The notes beneath the pieces were generated by a model that saw only the letters and a list, made by a program, of their open reading frames with translations, ran no database searches and had not been told where the DNA came from. A stretch of DNA of 26,728 nt from Bacteroidales bacterium UBA6431 (GTDB taxonomy: Bacteria; Bacteroidota; Bacteroidia; Bacteroidales; UBA932), in NCBI GenBank assembly GCA_002439095.1, contig DJOT01000050.1, forward strand, positions 1-26,728, given 5' to 3'. The position numbers and the translations under genes are program-made. Shown here one piece after another: positions 23,111-26,728 of the stretch (positions within the stretch are counted from its first letter, which is position 1; each line of letters opens with the position of its first letter).

Positions 23111-23917
23111 ATGGACTCTTCTCTGCGGCTTCCGAGGTCTTATGCGGCGCATCTTGTGTATGTGCTGCTGATTCCGTCTTTCTTCATCTCATTCTGCTTC
23201 CTGTACAACCCTTTCGATGTCCAGGATTTCTACACGGTGGGGGGAAAGAGCTTCGCCTTCCACTTTCTGATGCTTACCTGCATCATCCTGGGGGTGATTG
23301 CCTTGACCCGGCTCATCTTTGTGGCCTTGTATAAATACATCCCTTTCCGCAGGTGGCACTACGGCATCTGGTGTTTCGGGGAACTGCTGGTCTGTGCGTT
23401 TTTCATGGCTCTCTATACGGCTCTCTTCTATGGTCCGGAGATGCCGTACTTCCTCGCCCTCTCCCATTGCCTCAAGTTCTCATATCTCATAATGGTGTAC
23501 CCTTATGTGTTCCTGATAATGGTCAGGCTCATAATCAACCTCGGACAGGAACAGGCCGCGCGTGCGCAGGATGAGACGCTGGTGAAGTTCTACGATGAGC
23601 ACAAGAGGCTTAAGCTCACCATCGATCCGGCCGCCATCCTTTATATAGGTGCGGAGGCCAATTATGTCAAGATACATTATCTGGAGGGTGAAAGGTCGAG
23701 GGAGTTCATGCTGCGCAACTCCATGCGCAGTCTGGAGCAGACGGCTTCGAGGCACGGTCTTGTCCGCTGCCATCGTTCCTATTACGTCAATCCTCGGCAT
23801 ATCAAGGTGCTGAGCCGGGCGAAAGAGGGCCAGATCCAGGCCGAGTTCCTGCAGGAAGGCTTGAAGTCAATCCCGGTCAGCCGCCAGTACTACGACTCCC
23901 TCTCCAACTTGCTGTAA
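23111..23917 (+). CDS. Membrane-anchored LytTR transcriptional regulator
   Basis: A 268-residue protein with four predicted membrane helices in the first 145 residues (for example VYVLLIPSFFISF and FHFLMLTCIILGVIAL), a short coiled linker and a C-terminal LytTR DNA-binding domain (about 168-268). The latter shows ILYIGAEANYVKIHY, SMRSLEQ and LVRCHRSYYVNPRHI, the family's core. No receiver domain is present, so a signal would reach the DNA-binding part through the membrane domain. Its likely target is at hand: four TGTAAA/TTTACA hexamers (23913-23951) overlap its stop codon and precede the permease gene. The start at 23111 is the first ATG after a stop-rich, AT-rich leader. Confidence 0.93.
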   Translation: MDSSLRLPRSYAAHLVYVLLIPSFFISFCFLYNPFDVQDFYTVGGKSFAFHFLMLTCIILGVIALTRLIFVALYKYIPFRRWHYGIWCFGELLVCAFFMALYTALFYGPEMPYFLALSHCLKFSYLIMVYPYVFLIMVRLIINLGQEQAARAQDETLVKFYDEHKRLKLTIDPAAILYIGAEANYVKIHYLEGERSREFMLRNSMRSLEQTASRHGLVRCHRSYYVNPRHIKVLSRAKEGQIQAEFLQEGLKSIPVSRQYYDSLSNLL

Positions 23918-23951
23918 ACTTCCTTTACAAGGGGTGTAAATTTTCTTTACA
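23913..23951 (+). promoter_or_regulatory. Putative LytTR operator, 22-bp tandem repeat
   Basis: TGTAAA (23913), TTTACA (23924), TGTAAA (23935) and TTTACA (23946) start exactly 11 bp apart in alternating orientation, so the whole is a 22-bp unit repeated twice. LytTR proteins bind two direct repeats of about 9 bp with 21-22 bp between starts, which this matches. The first hexamer includes the regulator's own stop codon. Binding is inferred. Confidence 0.55.
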
Positions 23952-24047
23952 GCACCGCTGTCTGTGGTTGGGCTGTATTGTTTTGAAAATCAGTGATTTG
24001 AGAATCTTGGCACGCTTGCTGATTGAAGAGTGGTGAAGATTAAACAA

Positions 24048-24107
24048 ATGCTACGACCCCGTCTTCGGGCCTGTCTCGACAGGCGGGGTTTTTTAAAAAA
24101 AAGATGA
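24048..24107 (+). CDS. Possible 19-codon upstream reading frame
   Basis: ATG at 24048 opens MLRPRLRACLDRRGFLKKR with stop TGA at 24105-24107, overlapping the permease start (ATGA). Six of 19 residues are Arg and four are Leu. It runs through the terminator-like hairpin at 24056-24094. Translation is uncertain, as no clear ribosome-binding site precedes it. It could be a leader peptide or chance. Confidence 0.25.
   Translation: MLRPRLRACLDRRGFLKKR
24056..24094 (+). terminator. Terminator or attenuator hairpin before the permease gene
   Basis: ACCCCG (24056-24061) pairs with CGGGGT (24084-24089), with an inner CCTGTC/GACAGG stem (24070-24083) and a T-tract (24089-24094). The 5' arm can also pair with CGGG (24066-24069) to form a short competing hairpin, CCCG-TCTT-CGGG. 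It ends 9 nt before the permease start, an unusual place for a plain terminator. Confidence 0.7.
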
Positions 24108-26446
24108 TGAGAAAAGCAAGTAATTTTTTGATCAAGGTCCTCTCGCTGGGTGTCGGGATGTCGATTGCTTTGGTGCTGATCGCCAAGGTCTGTTTCGAGC
24201 TGTCCTATGACGGCTTCTACAAGGATGTCGACAACATATATAAGGTGACGTCCGACTTCACGCGGCAGGGAGAGCGCAAGGAGTTCGGGGGTACGAGCGG
24301 TGCCGTGGCTCCAGGCTTCAAGGCTGAGGTGCCGGGTGTCATTGCCGCGACAAGGTACACCGGAGTATTCAATTCTGACGTTTTCTTCGATGAGTCAGGC
24401 AACAGTCTGGAATGCAATGTGCGTGTGGCGGACAGCTGCTTTTTCGACATCTTCGACCGGGAATTCCTTGCCGGCACGCCAGTCAAGGCCCTCAAGTCTT
24501 GGGACGGTAGTGTGGCAGTGTGCCGCAGCGTGGCCGAGCGTCTCGGAGGTGTGGCCGAGGCTGTGGGAAAAACCATATACAACGAGGACATGCCGGATCT
24601 GAAGCTCACCGTGGCAGGGGTGTATGAGGATTTTCCGGTCAACGGCACATTGCGTTTCGATGCCCTTATAGGCATTGAGGCCATGGGGGAGTGGAGCATC
24701 AGCAACTGGATGGGCAATGACCGCTATTCCAGCTATGTCAAACTCGCTCCCGGCATCGACCCGTCCTCTTTGACGGAAGCGATACGCAAGATGCAGGAGG
24801 CCCACCAGGATCTGGAGAGCCTCGAAAAGAACGGCACGACCCTGCGTTACACGCTCAAACCCTTCAAGACCCTGCACATGGACAACCCGGATGTGCGCAG
24901 CATGGTACTCATCCTCTCAGTGGTCGCCCTGCTTTTGCTGCTCGTATCTGTGATGAACTATACCCTTGTGGCGATAGGTGATGTGATACGCCGCTCGCGC
25001 GAGGTCGGGGTTCGCAAATGTTTCGGGGCCGGAGACGGTACCATCTACGCCCTGCTTTTCAGGGAGACGGCGGTCAACATTCTCTCCTCCATGCTTGTAT
25101 GCGTGCTGCTCATATTCGCGTTCCGCTCTTCGATAGAGTCGCTCATCGGGGTGGCGGTGGCGGATCTGATGATCCCGCAGACGTTTATTGTCCTGATTGT
25201 CACTCTCGTGCTGGTTTTCCTGTTCTCCGCCCTGATCCCGGCACGGATGTTCATCAAGATTCCGGTGTCCACGGCGTTCAGGGGGTACAAGGACAGCAAA
25301 CGGCGTTGGAAACTCTCACTGCTGGCTGTGCAGTTCGCCGTCAACGCGCTGCTCGTCTCGCTGATGCTTGTCGTCGGCACTCAATACAGCCGCAGCATTG
25401 ATGCCGATCCGGGCTATGACTACGACAATGTGGCCTATTCATATATTCCGGCCCTGAGCCAGGAGAGGATGCTTCAGGTTGCCAGTGACTTGCGTGCGCT
25501 GCCTGAGGTGGAGTCCGCCGAACTCACATATTGTCTGCCGTTTGAACGTGCTTCCGGCAACAACATCTATCTCCCGGGGGATGACCGCGAACTTTTCAAC
25601 ATTGCTGACGAGGACTATGCGACCGCAGGCTTTTTTGACCTTATGGGCTTCAGGCTCATAGAGGGCCGCAGGCCGCAGGGGCCGGAAGACATGGCCGTGA
25701 GCCGCAGTTTCGTGGAGAAGATGAGCCTCTATGCCGACTGGTCTGACGGGGCAGTGGGCAAGACTGTCCGGATCACCGGGCATAATAGGGACAATTACAC
25801 GATATGCGGTGTCTACGAGGACTATCTTATCGGCTCCTTCGAGAGTGCAGATGCGCGTCCGAGCGTCCGCTTCTGCTGGGTGGAAGGTGACAAGGGCACA
25901 TTGAAGACGCTCGTCATCAAATTCCGTGACAAGTCAGAGGAGGCAGTGAAGTCAGCCGAGGAGGTCATCAACAGGATTGTGCATGATACCGAGGGAGGAC
26001 GCGATGTGGAACTGACCTCATACTCAGACACTTTCCGAGACATGTACAAAGAGACTGACTCCATGCGCCGTACCTTCACGCTCGGCTCTGTCTTCGCTGT
26101 GCTGATCGCTGTCATCGGGCTTATAGGATACGTGCGCGACGAGAATTACCGACGCAGCGGCGAGATAGCTGTCCGCAAGGTCAACGGAGCCCAGACTTCG
26201 CAGATAGTGCAGATGCTTGTCCTGGACATCCTCAAGCTTGCCGGGGTGGCAGTGCTTGTCGGAGACATCGGCGCCTGGTTCATAGCCGATTCCTGGCTCA
26301 AGAGATTCTCCGATGCCATTGTGCTCGGGCCGCAGTATTTCCTTGTGGCAGATGTCTTTGTGCTGGCAGTGGTTGTGCTGACCGTGGTGGCAGGTTCGCT
26401 TAAGATTGCCCGGGCCAATCCGGTGGATTCGTTCAAGCAGGAGTAG
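24104..26446 (+). CDS. FtsX/MacB-like ABC transporter permease
   Basis: A 780-residue permease with the two-module FtsX/MacB layout common in Bacteroidota. TM1 (about 11-29) is followed by a periplasmic MacB core domain, then an FtsX domain with three helices at about 265-390 and the loop RRSREVGVRKCFGAG. A second periplasmic domain follows, and then a second FtsX domain at about 660-775 with the matching loop RRSGEIAVRKVNGAQ. It should move or signal across the envelope together with an ATPase, but no ATPase gene lies next to it in this window. The LytTR gene and operator upstream suggest regulation by the membrane-anchored regulator. ATG at 24104 is taken as start; the next codon is also ATG. 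Confidence 0.93.
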   Translation: MMRKASNFLIKVLSLGVGMSIALVLIAKVCFELSYDGFYKDVDNIYKVTSDFTRQGERKEFGGTSGAVAPGFKAEVPGVIAATRYTGVFNSDVFFDESGNSLECNVRVADSCFFDIFDREFLAGTPVKALKSWDGSVAVCRSVAERLGGVAEAVGKTIYNEDMPDLKLTVAGVYEDFPVNGTLRFDALIGIEAMGEWSISNWMGNDRYSSYVKLAPGIDPSSLTEAIRKMQEAHQDLESLEKNGTTLRYTLKPFKTLHMDNPDVRSMVLILSVVALLLLLVSVMNYTLVAIGDVIRRSREVGVRKCFGAGDGTIYALLFRETAVNILSSMLVCVLLIFAFRSSIESLIGVAVADLMIPQTFIVLIVTLVLVFLFSALIPARMFIKIPVSTAFRGYKDSKRRWKLSLLAVQFAVNALLVSLMLVVGTQYSRSIDADPGYDYDNVAYSYIPALSQERMLQVASDLRALPEVESAELTYCLPFERASGNNIYLPGDDRELFNIADEDYATAGFFDLMGFRLIEGRRPQGPEDMAVSRSFVEKMSLYADWSDGAVGKTVRITGHNRDNYTICGVYEDYLIGSFESADARPSVRFCWVEGDKGTLKTLVIKFRDKSEEAVKSAEEVINRIVHDTEGGRDVELTSYSDTFRDMYKETDSMRRTFTLGSVFAVLIAVIGLIGYVRDENYRRSGEIAVRKVNGAQTSQIVQMLVLDILKLAGVAVLVGDIGAWFIADSWLKRFSDAIVLGPQYFLVADVFVLAVVVLTVVAGSLKIARANPVDSFKQE

Positions 26447-26472
26447 GTGGCCAGCAGGGCAAGCCACTTTTT
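26447..26472 (+). terminator. Weak terminator after the permease gene
   Basis: GTGGC (26447-26451) pairs with GCCAC (26463-26467) around an 11-nt loop, followed by TTTTT (26468-26472). The stem is only 5 bp, so strength is doubtful. Confidence 0.4.
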
Positions 26473-26513
26473 GCCCCGTATGCTGTCGCTGCCGCGTCCG
26501 TGCCTGCGGCCGG

Positions 26514-26562
26514 TGCCCTGTCTGCACCCTGCGGCCGTTGCCCTGTCTGCACCCTGCGGCCG
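26514..26562. repeat. GC-rich tandem repeat, 25-bp period
   Basis: TGCCCTGTCTGCACCCTG followed by CGGCCG occurs at 26514-26537 and again at 26539-26562, with a degenerate third part near 26501. An open frame on the minus strand runs through it but is compositionally a by-product and is not called. Confidence 0.6.
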
Positions 26563-26571
26563 CCTCCCCGT

Positions 26572-26611
26572 CCAGGTATGAGCCTTTTTCGGCATTTCCG
26601 CTCCTATCTGG
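26572..26611 (-). repeat. 40-bp REP-like palindrome, family 1, copy 4
   Basis: CCAGGTATGAGC (26572-26583) and GCTCCTATCTGG (26600-26611) flank a 16-nt loop. It is in reverse orientation to copies 1-3: its reverse-strand loop starts GGAAATGCC as in theirs. The next copy begins 84 bp further right. Confidence 0.7.
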
Positions 26612-26655
26612 CACCGCCGCCTGCCCTGCAGCCCGGTCTGCGGCCTGCGCCCTGT

Positions 26656-26695
26656 CCACGTATGAGCCTTTTCCGGCATTTTCGCTCCTACTTGG
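26656..26695 (-). repeat. 40-bp REP-like palindrome, family 1, copy 5
   Basis: CCACGTATGAGC (26656-26667) and GCTCCTACTTGG (26684-26695) around a 16-nt loop. The GC-rich sequence following copy 4 (CACCGCCGCCTGCCCTGCAG) repeats right after this copy, so the 84-bp unit probably continues past the window end. Confidence 0.7.
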
Positions 26696-26728
26696 CACCG
26701 CCGCCTGCCCTGCAGCCCCGTCCGCTGC

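Noticed and set aside
26024..26698. Minus-strand frame of 224 codons at the right end
   Set aside because: It is antisense to the permease C-terminus and then translates the GC-rich tandem repeats. Its repetitive product mirrors the DNA repeats and is not a known protein.

Overview
The window looks like a piece of a Bacteroidota chromosome, probably a gut Bacteroidales and possibly Rikenellaceae/Alistipes-like given the high GC content. Several things point this way: TAnnTTTG -7 promoter elements directly upstream of many start codons, few Shine-Dalgarno sites, TonB-dependent receptors, a hybrid two-component (HTCS) regulator beside carbohydrate genes, a GPH sugar symporter, a choloylglycine-hydrolase family enzyme and a type II-C-like CRISPR array. 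The genus is inference only.

Region 1 (1-3756) is accessory. It opens with a CRISPR array (1-638) of 47-nt repeats and 30-nt spacers. No cas genes are visible, so they presumably lie to the left. A non-coding stretch with palindromic repeats follows, then an orphan hypothetical gene (1123-1854), a second repeat-rich gap and an AAA_14/DUF4143 ATPase with a good TTTG-N20-TATATTTG promoter.

Region 2 (3757-11362) begins with a CPBP membrane protease. A tight leftward run of five genes follows: two TonB-dependent receptors, a periplasmic heavy-metal-associated (CxxC) protein, a flavin reductase-like protein and a DNA glycosylase. This suggests metal, perhaps copper, handling. An iron-sulfur L-serine dehydratase gene diverges from it.

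Region 3 (11359-19428) is a leftward carbohydrate locus: an HTCS-like regulator, then an operon of carbohydrate acetyl-esterase lipoprotein, GPH symporter and cytoplasmic GH43. The proposed flow is de-acetylation outside the inner membrane, import, then glycosidic cleavage inside. The regulator keeps its sensor and AraC domains but appears to have lost every phosphotransfer residue. A cluster of TGTAAC(A) motifs lies between it and its likely target operon.

Region 4 (19514-26728) holds a secreted choloylglycine-hydrolase family amidase, a bidirectional terminator, two lysine tRNAs, a short mannose-1-phosphate guanylyltransferase, a DUF486 membrane protein, an acyl-ACP thioesterase, a membrane-anchored LytTR regulator and an FtsX/MacB-like permease. 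Between the last two lie a 22-bp-period operator-like array, a terminator-like hairpin and a possible 19-codon upstream reading frame. The window ends in GC-rich tandem repeats carrying a 40-bp palindromic element. The same element occurs near 1.9 kb, and both pairs show an 84-bp period.

The best leads for something undescribed are the apparent phosphorylation-independent HTCS (15469-19428) with its operator cluster, the LytTR operator/attenuator arrangement before the permease, and the two families of palindromic intergenic elements.
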